Source: Hofstenia miamia
Lineage: Eukaryota; Xenacoelomorpha; Acoela
Direction of reading: 5' to 3'
NCBI GenBank assembly: GCA_004352715.1
Contig: SCFE01000110.1
Span: forward strand, 499,063 to 563,062
DNA length: 64,000 nucleotides
This document shows, piece after piece, positions 24,518 through 36,631 of this stretch. The stretch's first letter is position 1; the number at the start of each line of letters is the position of its first letter. The notes under the pieces were generated by a model, which did no database searches, was not told where the DNA came from, and was given only the letters and a program-made list of their open reading frames with translations. The position numbers and the translations under genes are program-made.

Positions 24518-24867
24518 ATATATANATATATATATATCGATTAATCTTTCAACGTCTAAGGGGAGATAAATTTTAAACCAAATTTATCGCTAAATTAATA
24601 ATTGAATATTCTCATGTTATTTGCAGAAACCTTCATATACTGTTATGTGGTTATTTAATAGTACTAAGCTATTTATAAATTTGAAAAGAATTAAGAAGAA
24701 CATTATACCTCAGATACTTTCCTTTGGCAAAAAATGTTTCCCCATTTTTTCCTTATATTTAGCCCTTATTTTTTTGCTACTAGCACAAGTGCTTGATGCA
24801 AATTTTGCCCTCTATAACTTAATTTCTAGAGAGTTAAGTCTAATGACTTAAACATGATATGAACAAA

Positions 24868-24904
<37 letters not shown>
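24518..24904. other. AT-rich spacer
   Basis: Has a single N at 24525 inside a TA tract and another TA run at about 24871-24904. A hydrophobic open frame (24621-24851) is not supported as a gene. Confidence 0.5.
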
Positions 24905-24907
<3 letters not shown>

Positions 24908-26465
24908 TCTGTTGTCTCAAGTCGCTCTGTTTTAGAAAGTTTTCAAAAATGCAGAATCATGTAGATATAATAAAACTGAAGCACTAAGCACTACAATCGA
25001 CATAGGTAAGAAGCCTTACATTTAATATCTTTCATTTCATCAACAACCACAACCAAAAGATTCAAAGTGCAAAAGATATGGGTTGAAGAAATAAAATACC
25101 CAAACACGACATTCAGTATGTACAAACAATTTTAACAGTTTATCATTGTGCAAGCGTATTTCACACCATTCTCATGATCAAAATTCCTTTCGATGCCCTA
25201 TGATGTATGGAATGATGCTTATCATACAAATAAATGTAAATTTCATCACCAAATTTTTAAATATAGAAAACAGGGGAATTGAATTGCAGACATATATCTT
25301 TATTTGCTCTACAAAAATATATGTGTCCATATAAAAATTTTTTCCCCTTCTGCATCCTTTTGCCCTTTTAGGTTACTCCATTAATTATCTCTTGAAGGAT
25401 TGTGCAACTTCTATTTACAAAAATGAATGTCATATGGATTTTTTTATGTAAAGCAATGTAGAAATGAAAAAAAATAAATACATAATTCTCTATCACATGT
25501 AATTATAGATCTTACTCGGATATTGCAGCAGTTGCATTATTACATCCATCAGTATCATTGCAGCAGAATCGCTTGGTACCAAGATCGATTGGAATTTTGT
25601 GGCATTCATCGCAATCATTATATGATTTCATAGACATCATCTTTAATTGTAATAATACAAGATTTAAAGCATGAATACATATACGTCATGTTTTCTGAGT
25701 TTCCAAAGTAGCAACCATTTAAGGATGCATGAACTGTTTCTGTAGAAAAGAAAATTAACAGCAAAACAACGAACATTTTAGAAAATTTTCTTATCATACT
25801 TAAATATACACTTTTCTTACTTTAAATTTACAAACAATACAAGCACATCCTTATCAGCAGAAAAGGTATTGGCTGTTGAAACATTAACGATTTTCAAATA
25901 TTAAGAATTGGGTTATCTAGACGTGTTCTGCGATAAAGCTGAAGTTCTAGTATACTATGATGGTTGACTTAAGATTAAATTTTTTATCAAATTATTCCGT
26001 ATATAGCATCAAATGCATACGTTTTGAAGAATCTAAATCTCACAGAATATTCATTTTAAATATGTACTTCCTTTGGGAAGACTACAGGTTAAAGCTATGT
26101 AATGTTCATAGAAAACTCCTCCTGTGTGTGGTGCACTGACATAAAAATCCGTTGAGAAGCTCAGCACACAAAATGCTCTGCATGGTGCAGTGGTTGATGA
26201 AATTTTTTCTGTAATGGTGTGGAACTGCATGGAATTATTCAATTGTTAATTAATATAAATTTTGCATAACAAGACTTACCATTATCATTTCAATTCAGTA
26301 TTTTTTTTTAAAGCAAGCCTGTCTATAAGAATGAGTGTTTAACCCAGGTTTTCCCAACGGGGTCCGGTGGGCGGTGGCCAAATTTATCGTATAGGGGGTC
26401 TCTGAGATTCTTTAGGGGACGGTGAAAGACTGAGAGCTTCTAGTAATATTACTCGGTGTTTCTCA
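24905..26465. repeat. 1.6-kb tandem duplication, unit 1
   Basis: Direct copy of 26492-28056 (offset about 1590), starting CTGTTG and ending CTCGGTGTTTCTCAA. The left part differs at several sites per 100 bases, while the right part is almost identical. It carries a broken three-finger gene on the minus strand. Confidence 0.9.
25512..25797 (-). pseudogene. Three-finger protein, family B copy 1, frameshifted
   Basis: Same sequence as the intact gene at 27096-27401, including the signal peptide and first cysteines. An 8-base deletion near 25630 (TATATGAT joined directly to TTCATAG) shifts the frame before the last five cysteines. The CC-x4-CN end is still present in the other frame, so the loss is recent. 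Confidence 0.75.
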
Positions 26466-26491
26466 AATATATATATATATATATATATATT
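26466..26491. repeat. (TA)n at duplication junction
   Basis: TA run exactly between the two 1.6-kb units. A TA run also precedes unit 1 (about 24871-24904). Unequal exchange between TA tracts is a plausible origin. Confidence 0.85.
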
Positions 26492-28056
26492 GATCTGTTG
26501 ACCCAAGTCGCTCTGTTTTAGAAAGTCTTCCAAAATGCAGAATCATGTAGATATAATACAATTGAAACACTAGGCACTGCAATCGACATAGGTAAGAACC
26601 TTACATTTAATATCTTTCATTTCATCAACAACCACAACCAATAATTCAAAGTGCAAAAGATATGGGTTGAAGAAATAAAAAACCCAAACACGACATTCAG
26701 TATGTACAAACAATTTCAACATTTCACCATTGTGCAAGCGTATTTCACACCATTCTCATGATCAAAATTCTTTCTGATGCGCTATGATGTATGGAATGAT
26801 GCACCATACGAATAAATATAAATTTCTTGACAAAATTATTAAATATAGAAAACACAGGAATTGAATTTAGCAGAGATATCTTAATTTGTCCTTCAAAATA
26901 ATATTTGTCCCCATAATAAAAATTTTTCCCCTTCTGCATCCTTTAGCCCTTTTAGGTTACTCCATTAATTATCTCTTGAAGGATTCTGCAACTTCTATTT
27001 ACAAAAAGGAATGTCATATGGATTTTTTTATGTAAAGCAATGTAGAAATGAAAAAAATTAAATACATAATTCTCTATCACATGTAATTATAGATCTTACT
27101 CGGATATTGCAGCAGTTGAATTATTACATCCATCAGTATCATTGCAGCAGAATCTCTTGGTACCAAGATCGATTGGAATTTTGTGGCATTCATCGCAATC
27201 ATTATATGATCCGAAGTATTCATAGACATCATCTTTAATTGTAATAATACAAGATTTAAAGCATGAATACATATACGTCATGTTTTCTGAGTTTCCAAAG
27301 TAACAACCATTTAAGGATGCATGAACTGTTTCTGTAGAAAAGAAAATTAACAGCAAAACAACGAACATTTTAGAAAATTTTCTTATCATACTTAAATACA
27401 CTTTTCTTACTTTAAATTTACAAACAATACAAGCACATCCTTATCAGCAGAAAAGGTATTGGCTGTTGAAACATTAACGAGTTTCAAATATTAAGAATTG
27501 GGTTATCTAGACGTGTTCTGCGATAAAGCTGAAGTTCTAGTATACTATGATGGTTGACTTAAGATTAAATTTTTTATCAAATTATTCCGTATATAGCATC
27601 AAATGCATACGTTTTGAAGAATCTAAATCTCACAGAATATTCATTTTAAATATGTACTTCCTTTGGGAAGACTACAGGTTAAAGCTATGTAATGTTCATA
27701 GAAAACTCCTCCTGTGTGTGGTGCACTGACATAAAAATCCGTTGAGAAGCTCAGCACACAAAATGCTCTGCATGGTGCAGTGGTTGATGAAATTTTTTCT
27801 GTAATGGTGTGGAACTGCATGGAATTATTCAATTGTTAATTAATATAAATTTTGCATAACAAGACTTACCATTATCATTTCAATTCAGTATTTTTTTTTA
27901 AAGCAAGCCTGTCTATAAGAATGAGTGTTTAACCCAGGTTTTCCCAACGGGGTCCGGTGGGCGGTGGCCAAATTTATCGTATAGGGGGTCTCTGAGATTC
28001 TTTAGGGGACGGTGAAAGACTGAGAGCTTCTAGTAATATTACTCGGTGTTTCTCAA
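26492..28056. repeat. 1.6-kb tandem duplication, unit 2
   Basis: Partner of 24905-26465. It contains the intact family B three-finger gene. It also has an antisense GGTAAGT donor-like site near 27870, matching one near 26280 in unit 1, which could end an upstream 5' exon of these genes. Confidence 0.9.
27096..27401 (-). CDS. Secreted three-finger (Ly6/uPAR-like) protein, family B copy 2
   Basis: Encodes about 100 residues. A hydrophobic signal peptide (MFVVLLLIFFSTETVHA) is followed by a mature domain of about 65 residues with eight cysteines: GC, SC, KSC, DC, EC, CC and C, ending FCCNDTDGCNN. The CC-x4-CN end is diagnostic of the three-finger fold. No transmembrane or GPI-anchor tail is seen after the domain, so it is probably secreted. 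The start is uncertain: Met codons at 27401, 27389 and 27368 are all in frame, and the last gives the cleanest signal peptide. It sits inside a tandem 1.6-kb duplication whose other copy is broken, and a third relative lies at 54442. Ligand and role are unknown. Confidence 0.75.
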   Translation of the reverse strand: MYLSMIRKFSKMFVVLLLIFFSTETVHASLNGCYFGNSENMTYMYSCFKSCIITIKDDVYEYFGSYNDCDECHKIPIDLGTKRFCCNDTDGCNNSTAAISE

Positions 28057-30439
28057 CCCATTCGTAATTTCTTTCCTAAATTTTTTTGCTCGTCATATGT
28101 GAAACTGTCTTTTGTTTACTTTGCAAAAATATAATTGAAAATTTGTAAGTAATAAGCAGCCACAATGCTCTCATTAATACTTAAAAAATTACTAAGATAA
28201 TTCTTCAAAGGGAATTTTCATGCCAAATTCAGCACTGAAAGTTACTTTTTTGAAGAACTCCTTTTCATGAAACCTTGTTGCGTACACAAGAAAACCTTTT
28301 TCATTTGGGATTTTTAATAGCATATTGTACACAGCATTAAAATTGAATGTCAGAATTGTTAATAGTAGCTTGAGCAATAAAATACTTTTTAAGAAAACAT
28401 GTTAAAGTGCCAAATTGTGCTTGATCAAAAAGAAGTGTTAGTGACCGAAATTTTTTACCCTTATTCTAAAGCCAAAATATTTTTCAAGAGTGTCACTTAG
28501 TGATTATCTTTAAATAGCTTGTTGCTGTTTCCTTGCAGTTTACAATATTTACATCTCTGATATGTTTAAGGCGTCCTAACCGTTTAAGTTCGCTTGAGTA
28601 TAGGCATTCAGGATAAATAACTAAAACCAATAGAGCAAAATTAATAATTGATTTCTGTTATCATCAAACACAACTCAGTCTCACACATGGCTTTAAAATT
28701 TAGAAATAAAAAATTCAGGAAAATATTCGGGAAATTTCAACGAATAATTGGTCAAATTTCTACTTCCCTTGATAAAAGCTTTGAGGAATGGAGATATGAA
28801 CTATTAGGTTTCTTTAATCATGAGACTGCATAAATTCATTCAGAGTGAATATTTCTATTCTGTTTTTTTGCTCCTCATGCTCTTCTCAAGTAGCTTACTT
28901 TTAGATTATCTCTTAGCTTCATTAAATATTTTATGTAATTGTCATCGGGGTGATGATAGATTCCCACTGAAGAGAAAAAATTGTTGCCTTCATTTTTAGC
29001 GTTTTTTATAGTTATATTCAATTCAAATATTATTTGAAATATAAAATATCTTGCTAATTTTGTAATATTACAGTAAGTTTGAAATTTGTAAAAACTAAAA
29101 TTATTTCAACTTTTAAAAATTGAGCTAGATTTGAAAAAGAAATCTTTAGAAACTTCAAGTTACTATAGTGTATATGAAAAAATTGCTTTTAGTCAAATAC
29201 ACTCTAGAAAATTTGTTCGGATTTTTTGCCAAGAACTGCAATTTTCGATTTCTTGGAAAATTTTGTATTATGCATTATTTGGCAAAATGTTGCCAAAATT
29301 TTGGCAAATTCATCCGCATGATAGCCTAAGCTTGAAGACCAAAGTTCGCATGATCTAATTTTTCTAATTTATTATATATACATTTAGAAGGGAATTTCAC
29401 AGTACCTAAATGAGCTGACAATTGCAGCCTTGTGAATATTTGAAAAACGTCTCAGCAGTCATTCTCTCGTGCGATTTGGGGAATTCAAGTGAATAAAAGG
29501 TGTTGTGCTCAAATAAATTGACGTCTAAGTTCAAATAGGTGAAATTGAAACAAAAACGCCAATAGATATTGAATGATTCCAACTAAATGAATTGACTAAT
29601 TTACTCCGCTCTTCCCAATTGTCATAAAGCAAAAACCTGCAGAAGTGGAATTGCAGTTGGCCCATTCTTAGATCACTCTTTGACACAAATTTGAAGTTAA
29701 TATCAATATAAAATATTAAATGATATGCAATCATATAATGTCTTCTAGCAGAAAATATGTTTTTTATACAAGCTTGTCATAATTTTGACAGTGATTATCA
29801 AATAGAACTGTTAGTATGCTCATGTGATTTCTTAGACTTGAAATCAGCGTCGCATCCAGGTAATACCTGCGTCAGGAATGAATAACTTGGATCTTCATTT
29901 CCTAGTTTAATAATTTTAATTGACGTCATTAGTTAATTTTGAAATTTAGATTTATCTGATCATTAATTTATAGTGCATGTTATTCTGCATCTGGATGCAG
30001 TGAGTATACTCAGACGCACAGTGTACCCTGAAACCTACCAATTTATATGCGAAGCTAGTTTCAGAATTTCAAGTCTAGTTATATCTACAGACTGATATCT
30101 ATATTCGAAGTAATTCATGACACTTGGCTATCTTTTCCAAACGCTGTCTATTGGTGTTTGTTAAGCTAAAATTTCATAAGTTTATGTATATATATATATA
30201 CAAATACTTTTAACATCAAAGAAGTTTGTTGATATTTTCTTATATAGAAAATCTCCTATTTTTTTAATTCCGTTCGGTCCTACAAACGTTTGATAGTGAT
30301 AGACACTTGACTATCACACTTACATCAACAACGCATAAATCCATGAAAACTCCCTTACCCATGGCCCTAGTAAACCTAGTCATGAATTGGGGCTTGATCT
30401 TAAAGAATCGCGACATCATCACCAAATTTATTTGGTTTC
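28057..30439. other. Long AT-rich stretch without recognised gene
   Basis: Several frames of 60-75 codons (for example 28648-28833 and 29131-29358 plus) have compositions expected of AT-rich non-coding DNA. A short block near 30340-30450 is similar to 34090-34215 and marks a dispersed repeat. Confidence 0.45.
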
Positions 30440-30720
30440 TTAACAGACGTTGAATATTCCATTCTTGAAAATAAATTTATTAATATTCTAGGAGATTATA
30501 ATTCCAATTATCTAAACTTTCCTAAATCAAAACAAATACATATACATCATGTTTGTGATATTGGAGATTTTCAAATTATTAATAAAACCAATTCATCTAG
30601 ATGTTCTGACTTAGTAAACTATTTGTATCAAATATCCAACACTTTCATTAAGTGAAAACCTATATATTTGAATCATTTAGTGCTCACAATCTTTGTTTAT
30701 ATGTTAGTAACTATAAGTAG
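30440..30720 (+). pseudogene. LINE endonuclease (APE-type) fragment
   Basis: A reading of EYSILENKFINILGDYNSNY is followed by CDIGDFQIINKTNSSRCSDL and LVNYLYQISNTF. This is the GD(F/Y)N block and downstream TR-type region of the apurinic-endonuclease-like domain of non-LTR retrotransposons, which nicks the target DNA. Stops follow, and no reverse transcriptase is seen in the same orientation nearby. Confidence 0.55.
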
Positions 30721-30979
30721 AAACTCAAAATAAGAAATTTGTTCAATTTTGAGGCTAGTATTTTTGATGAACAAAATTTTAGTAATTATTGAAAAATATT
30801 TCCTTTGATCTCATTTACTATATTTGTGAGGCAGTCAGTATGTTAAAATATATCATTTGTGAAATCATGGAAGCTTAAATTAGATGCAATAGAAGAAGGA
30901 GAAGAAGAAAAAGAAACTATATTTTGTACTAAATTTAACAATGTTAATATTGCTCACAGTACAAAAATGTGTCTAATAT

Positions 30980-31011
<32 letters not shown>

Positions 31012-31149
31012 TCATGTATATACAGAATTTACAAGAATATATTAATTACACTTAAATCATGGTATTTCAAATTTTTTAGTAATATAGTTAGCATTGGTAA
31101 ATTTGAAACCTCTCCACTTATCTTCGAGCAATTCAGACCTATGGGATTT
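30721..31149. other. AT-rich spacer with TA tract
   Basis: TA microsatellite at about 30985-31010; no gene recognised. Confidence 0.5.
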
Positions 31150-31860
31150 ATATAATTGTGTTATTTTAGTTTTAAGGATTTTTAGAGACTTTTTTTTCTT
31201 AATTTCTATAGGCAATTCATTCCAAAACGGATTGATGTATTAATAAAAGAATTTTACATTTGTTCATTCTTCGAGTTTGCTTGCCTTATAACTAAGGTTT
31301 ACTATGAAAACTTGGAGCTTTAAAATTAGGGAAATTTGTTAAATTTTAAGGAGCGATTTTTTTAAGAATTTCGTAGAACGTACATAAAGATGTTTTATAA
31401 ATTGTCATTATTTGCTTCAAAAAGTTTCCTTTGAATTCATCGCAACAAATCGTTTTTTCTTCATACAGCCCAATGTAATACTAATTGCCCAACTTGTTTG
31501 TATTTCAAATTTTCTTAGATAGTTTATATCAATTCCTGTATATAATATACAAGCATAATTTAGATGACTTAACACTAAGGCACGAATAAGCTAATTTTTT
31601 GCATTAATACTTAAAAGGTGAGAAAAATTAATTATTGCTGTAATTGCAATTGCAGTTTTGTCATTATGCTCTCTAATTGTTTATGAAAATTTAAGTTGCT
31701 GTCGAAAATAATCCCTAAATATTTAAAATAAGTAATTTGTTTTATAGTTTCTTTATTGAAACGTAGTGTGCATTTGGATAAGTCTCTCTTACAATTTTCC
31801 TTTTTATTATACAAAATTGTGTTTTTGTGCGATGCATAAAAATTTGCTCATGTTGCAAAA
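31150..31860 (-). pseudogene. LINE reverse-transcriptase C-terminal fragment
   Basis: The minus strand reads ITYFKYLGIIFDSNLNFHKQ (about 31730), the region after the catalytic block. It then reads LIRALVLSHLNYACILY and a terminal NPFWNELPIEIKKKKSL in shifted frames. This is the 3' half of a second LINE copy lying downstream of the one at 32062-33730. Stops and shifts are frequent. Confidence 0.65.
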
Positions 31861-32061
31861 ATTGTAACTACCCACGGAACTTCGACTTAGTTAACCTTAG
31901 GCATCCGGGTCTCCACTTAAACTGGCAAAACGTAAAATAATAATATTTTATTTTTAAAATCCTCAATATAAAATCACTATTCAAATAAAGTGTTAAGCAC
32001 TTAAGATTTTAAAAATAGTTTTTTCTGCTTCAATGGTTGATTGAATTGATTGAGTTCTTTG
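31861..32061. other. Spacer between LINE fragments
   Basis: AT-rich; nothing recognised. Confidence 0.4.
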
Positions 32062-33730
32062 TTAATTTAAATAGTTGATTTTTCTTGGTTTCAAATACAT
32101 TTTTACATTTCTTTTAAAGTTTTTAATTAGTTTTTCTCCTTTAAATTGAGGTGGTAATTCATTCCATAAGTCAATACAAAAATTAGTATATGAGTTCTTC
32201 ATAATATATTTCTTAAATTTAAGTTTTCTATAAGAATTTGTTCTTAAATGTATTTTAGTTGGTATTTTGTCTCTTGCCTTCAATTTGAAAAATACTTCTA
32301 GAGGTCTTAGTTTTTGTAAATATTCTAATGAAAATTAATAGTCATCTTCTTTAATTGTAGCTTGTTTTCTTCTTTCACAGATGGTATTGATACTCTAATT
32401 AAAAATTCTTTCTAGTTTGATCTTCATTCTTTTATTGAAAGTTGTTAATAAACAGGCTGAATATAAGTAATGAGGCAATATATATGATTTTATTAGAGCA
32501 ATTTTTCAATTAATAGCTATACATTTTTGAAGTTTAGATAGTGTCTGGATTCTTTGTATCATTTTCTGCATTATTTTGTTGACTTCAATTTCAAATGCTA
32601 ACTTATTGTCAAAGATCGTTCCAAAGTATTTAATTTTTGCCTCTTCTTGTATAATATTATTGTTTATTTTTAACATTCATTTTTCAGTCTTGTTAGAATT
32701 ATTTAACACCATAAATCTAGTCTTGCCAACATTTAATTTCATTTTATTTTTTCAAAGTATAATATTGCAGTTTGTAGTGCGCTTAATAAATCATAATAGT
32801 TGGTTGAATATAGCAGGGTGTCATCACATATTTTATGTTTTCATTAAAATTGATGTCATTGACATAAAGATTGAATATTAATGGCCCTAGAATTAATCTT
32901 TGAGGTATTCCTCTATTAATTATTAGTTTATCAGAGATTTCATTGTTTACTTTTATGTATTGCTGTCTATTAGTTAAATATGAGGTTAATAACTTAGTTG
33001 CATATTCATTAAAGTTGTATATATGTATTAATTTTTTAATTAGTATTTCATGATCTATTGAATTAGATGCCTTAGATAGATCTAAGGATAAGATGTAAAT
33101 ACTATCTCTCTTATCTATATGATTTCTCCAATCCTCTAAAACAAAAATTTATGCATTATTCGAAGACATATTCTTTCTAAATCCAAATTGTAAACATCTT
33201 ATAATTTGGTTACATACAATTCTTTCAAATATTTTAATTTATAATTGATAGAACTGAGATTGGTCTGTAATTAGTAGCTTCATCAATATCTCCTTTTTTG
33301 TATATAGGTATTATTTCTGCAATTTTCAATTAATCTGGAAAAGCACTTTCATTAATGCATTGATTTAATGTGTCGTATAGTGGTCTACTTATGATTTTTA
33401 TTGCTTATTTAAAAAAAATCATGTTGGTGTTTTGCTTGGTCCCTGAGACTTGTTAACTTTTAGATGTCTTGATGTTTCCTTAAATTGATGTAGTGTTACA
33501 AAAGTAAAATAAAATTTTTTTTTGTCTCTTAAATTCTTATGAATTATTATTTGTCCTTGATTTTGAATATTGTTTTGTTCACAATCATTAAAATTTCCTA
33601 ATTTAATGAATGATTCATTAAGTATGGTTGGTATTCATTTTCTGTTTTTAATAATTTCACCATTTTCATCAGATAGACATTTTTTTTCAAACCCATTAGG
33701 AAATCATGAAGAATGGTCACACTATTTGAT
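32062..33730 (-). pseudogene. LINE reverse transcriptase, degenerate
   Basis: On the minus strand, in order: CLSDENGEIIKNRK (about 33690) before the RT; FGFRKNMSSNNA (about 33190); motif A region SIYILSLDLSKASNSIDHE (about 33090), in which the usual catalytic Asp-containing F-D pair reads S-N; GIPQRLILGPLIFNLY (about 32910); and a C-terminal NFCIDLWNELPPQFKGEKL (about 32170). The spacing is that of a CR1/L2-style non-LTR element. Numerous stops show that it is dead. It shares a 3'-end style with the fragment just downstream. Confidence 0.75.
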
Positions 33731-35548
33731 CAACGTGTTTGAATTAAATCTTGAAAATGTGTACTAATATGTATTGATACACCTTAGTACTTAAAACGAC
33801 TAACAAATTTGCATTGGAAATTCCAATTTCTTCAAAAAATTTTAATTCTCCCCAAAATTAGTGTTCAGGTAAATATAATGTTTAAAGCCCATGGAGTCGA
33901 CAACTAACTTTGTCTGTTTTTTATATGTAGCAAGACCTCCCAAACCCATTGAGAAAGGAGCAAAGGGAGCCTTCACACAAAACCACACCTCAATGGGTCA
34001 AGTAAAAAAATGAAGGACGTGATGTTCCTCTATCTGATGACTCATTCAGAATTTGGAAATCTTCATTAGCTTTTGAGATGTAAGCCTTTAAAAACTACCC
34101 GCGTGCATCTCCTTTGTCCGCACCAGGACTAAACCTAGACGTGATTTGGTGCTTAATTTTCAAAATTCGTGATTTTATCACTTCCAAAAATACTTAGTTT
34201 CTGACGAGTTGTTGCCTTAATCGAAGTCAACTCTCAACCTAAGAATTATGCCTTCTAACTTTGAATTATTATTTTTTATTTTATCTTATATATTTATGAA
34301 TAATTACAAAAGTGTGTCAAAAGTTTGAAGACACTCATTTAATGATAGTGAGTCTCCGTTACCCTAAGTGTGATGTAGACTCTTTATAGCAAACAGCTAT
34401 ATTTTTTGCTAAACTTATTGAGTTGCGAGTCGACTTTTTTTACAACTTTTCGTAGTGTTTTAAAATTCTATGAGAATTGGCACTCCTACTGCAATCTAAG
34501 GTGCAAAATCTACCCTTGATATAGAATTTTGATGTCAAATCGATTACATCAACAAGTTGTCATTGTTGATATCAATAAGACTATATATGTTTGAAGAAAT
34601 TCTATTGTTTGTTGTACAATTGATTTTATTGAAATTTTACACTTAAATATTAATTATGTAACTTTTAACTGCATAAGTGAAAGAAACGTAGTATGTCATT
34701 AGCTATCCATAAAGTATAAACTTGTATTATTAAATGTATTTCTACAATCCATTCACTTGATGTGCCACAATGACATACATTCAGATCAAACCTAACGCAA
34801 TTCTTGTAATGTATGTAGATATAGATGCTATTACATCAGTTACCCAATTGCACTTGTTTCACTTTTGATATTTACCAAAACATATCTAACACAAACATCA
34901 CAAAAGTGTGATGTACTGAACCAACGATTTTCATGGGTAAATTATATTGAAGAAATAAAAAAAACAGTTTGTGATATCAATCTAGACAATTGAAAAAATC
35001 ACCCCCTTAAAATTTTGGTTTTTTTATCAACAGAAATAAATGCTTAAAATTTGGCTCTTTTTAAAAATGGTTTAGGTTTATATGACTCTATGCTTCTTAA
35101 TTTTCATGTTTAAATGAGTATCTATTATTTCAACATTTGGAACTTTTTATTTAGCGCAGGCATGTCATAATAACAATTTAAATTTTCTAAATGTTATTTT
35201 CCACTAATTTCGACTTAATAAATCACGTTCTTACTACAAAATATTTGTTTTTTTGTTAAAAATGATTTGTGAACAACTGATTGGTAAACTACAAATTAGT
35301 ACTTTATGTTAGCTATTTCCTAAGACAGCTTAAGTGCACACAATACTGTAATGTATGCATATCCAAACACCAGTCGAGCTATCACTTGGGATGTAAGACC
35401 TACACAACTGCAATTCACTCAAGTTCAATATAATGATTGTACACAAAATGTATTTATAAAGAAGTCACAACCAATCACATTTCCCAAAAGGTGTAGAAAT
35501 ATTAAAACTTTAGTATATTTCAAATTTTATAATGAATCACAATTATAC
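33731..35548. other. Non-coding, with dispersed-repeat traces and duplication flank
   Basis: 34090-34215 resembles 30340-30450 (shared CTA.TAAACCTAG and GATTTGG/AATTGGG...GCTT blocks). AAAGTGTGTCAAAAGTTTG near 34311 recalls a Tc1-type end but has no partner. From about 35170 onward the DNA matches the 3' flank of the 7.5-kb three-finger exon. Confidence 0.45.
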
Positions 35549-35803
35549 TTAGTAAATTATATTAACATTTGAAGGTCCAATATCATTGCAAAAGTCTCCA
35601 TAACAGCAAAGTTTATTTTCTAAGCAGGAACTATCTTCATCGCAACTTTCATCTTGGCCATAATAACTTACATCGTAATCATTATAAAAAGGCTCCTCTT
35701 GATGAATAAACATTCCACATGACCGAAATAATCTATCAGGTTGATTTATATCTCTACCATATCTTCTACATCTATAGTAATCAGAATTGCAATCTTTCAT
35801 TCT
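35549..35803 (-). CDS. Three-finger (Ly6/uPAR-like) protein, last exon, family A copy 2
   Basis: Paralogue of the exon at 7513-7783, with the same eight-cysteine order and the ending LCCYGDFCND, and the same acidic DESCDEDSSC segment. A short central loop is about nine residues shorter than in copy 1. The exon begins after a TATTTTTAG acceptor at 35804-35813 in the same phase as copy 1. Conserved flanks show that this arose by duplication of at least 0.6 kb. The upstream exon was not located. The protein is presumably extracellular with unknown ligand. Confidence 0.6.
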   Translation of the reverse strand, partial: RMKDCNSDYYRCRRYGRDINQPDRLFRSCGMFIHQEEPFYNDYDVSYYGQDESCDEDSSCLENKLCCYGDFCNDIGPSNVNIIY

Positions 35804-36092
35804 AAAAATATAACCAACTTGCACAATGTAATAGGGTAAAATTGCTAACTATACAAGGACAGTTTTCTAGCTAAAACTTACAGTGGCCAAATATTTCAAT
35901 GGGATGATTTAACATTATTGATTTTTTCAGTGTGAATAATTTACAGTAATAATCTAAGCTTACTAAGTTGATATTCAAATTCTTCCTCTAGCATATTTTA
36001 TTTGGATTTTGCATTTTTTAGTTCATCTTTGTCCTGATCATGGACTTCTACATTAGTAAATTTTCGTAGAAGTCCATGTCCTGATTTAAAGA
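35804..36092. other. Spacer before Polinton, with a 13-bp hairpin
   Basis: CATGGACTTCTAC (36039-36051) and its exact reverse complement GTAGAAGTCCATG (36066-36078) form a stem with a 14-base loop. It ends 14 bases before the Polinton terminus. GTCCTGAT occurs just outside the left arm and TCCTGAT follows the right arm. Confidence 0.7.
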
Positions 36093-36354
36093 AGTCCTGG
36101 TTGCATATATGCAGTTTTCTAAAAATGATAATTATTTAATAACTTTTTACACTTTTCTATTTATTATGATAAGAAAAAAAGGTGTTTTTTAGAAAATCAG
36201 GATTTTACAGCCAGGGGTAAAAAAAACTGCAGCCATACCCATGTAAATAATTATACCTCATTTTAAGCTATGCACCAATATGTTTTTAATCAATTTTTTG
36301 CGTTTTTTATAAAATCTGTATTTCCAAACATCCACAATGTTTTTAAAGCCACTT
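36093..36354 (+). repeat. Polinton left terminal inverted repeat
   Basis: About 262 bases matching the reverse complement of 52170-52440 at roughly 85-90% by eye. Shared landmarks include AGTCCTGGTTGCAT, AAGGTGTTTTTTAGAAA, ACAGCCAGGGGTAAAA and AAGCTATGCACCAATATG. Confidence 0.9.
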
Positions 36355-36631
36355 TGAAACCATGTTATTAATATACATCTTAGGATGTAAAGAGAAATTT
36401 GATTATTTGAGTGAATAATTGGAGCATTAAATCAAATTATTCAAAAATATCAAATAACTGTTCCCATAGAACTCAGCAACATATGTTGTATTTTTATTTC
36501 ACTCTACACATTTCCACAGAAATGTACAACATGTTGTATTTCTATTACTTTCAGATATTTCCATAGAAACATGCAGCATATGTTGGATTTTATTACAATC
36601 CATGTATTCACTCAAAAGTTTTCTTCTTAAA

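Noticed and set aside
24621-24851. Hydrophobic 76-codon frame after the 3' LTR
   Set aside because: Composition typical of T-rich non-coding DNA; no start context or relatives.
25957-27832. Identical short ORFs in both 1.6-kb units (60 and 63 codons)
   Set aside because: Identity reflects recent duplication of the DNA and is not evidence of coding; both strands are open, with no recognisable motif.
34305-34340. Tc1-like inverted-repeat end
   Set aside because: The word CAAAAGT...GACACT is suggestive but there is no TA boundary, partner or transposase nearby.
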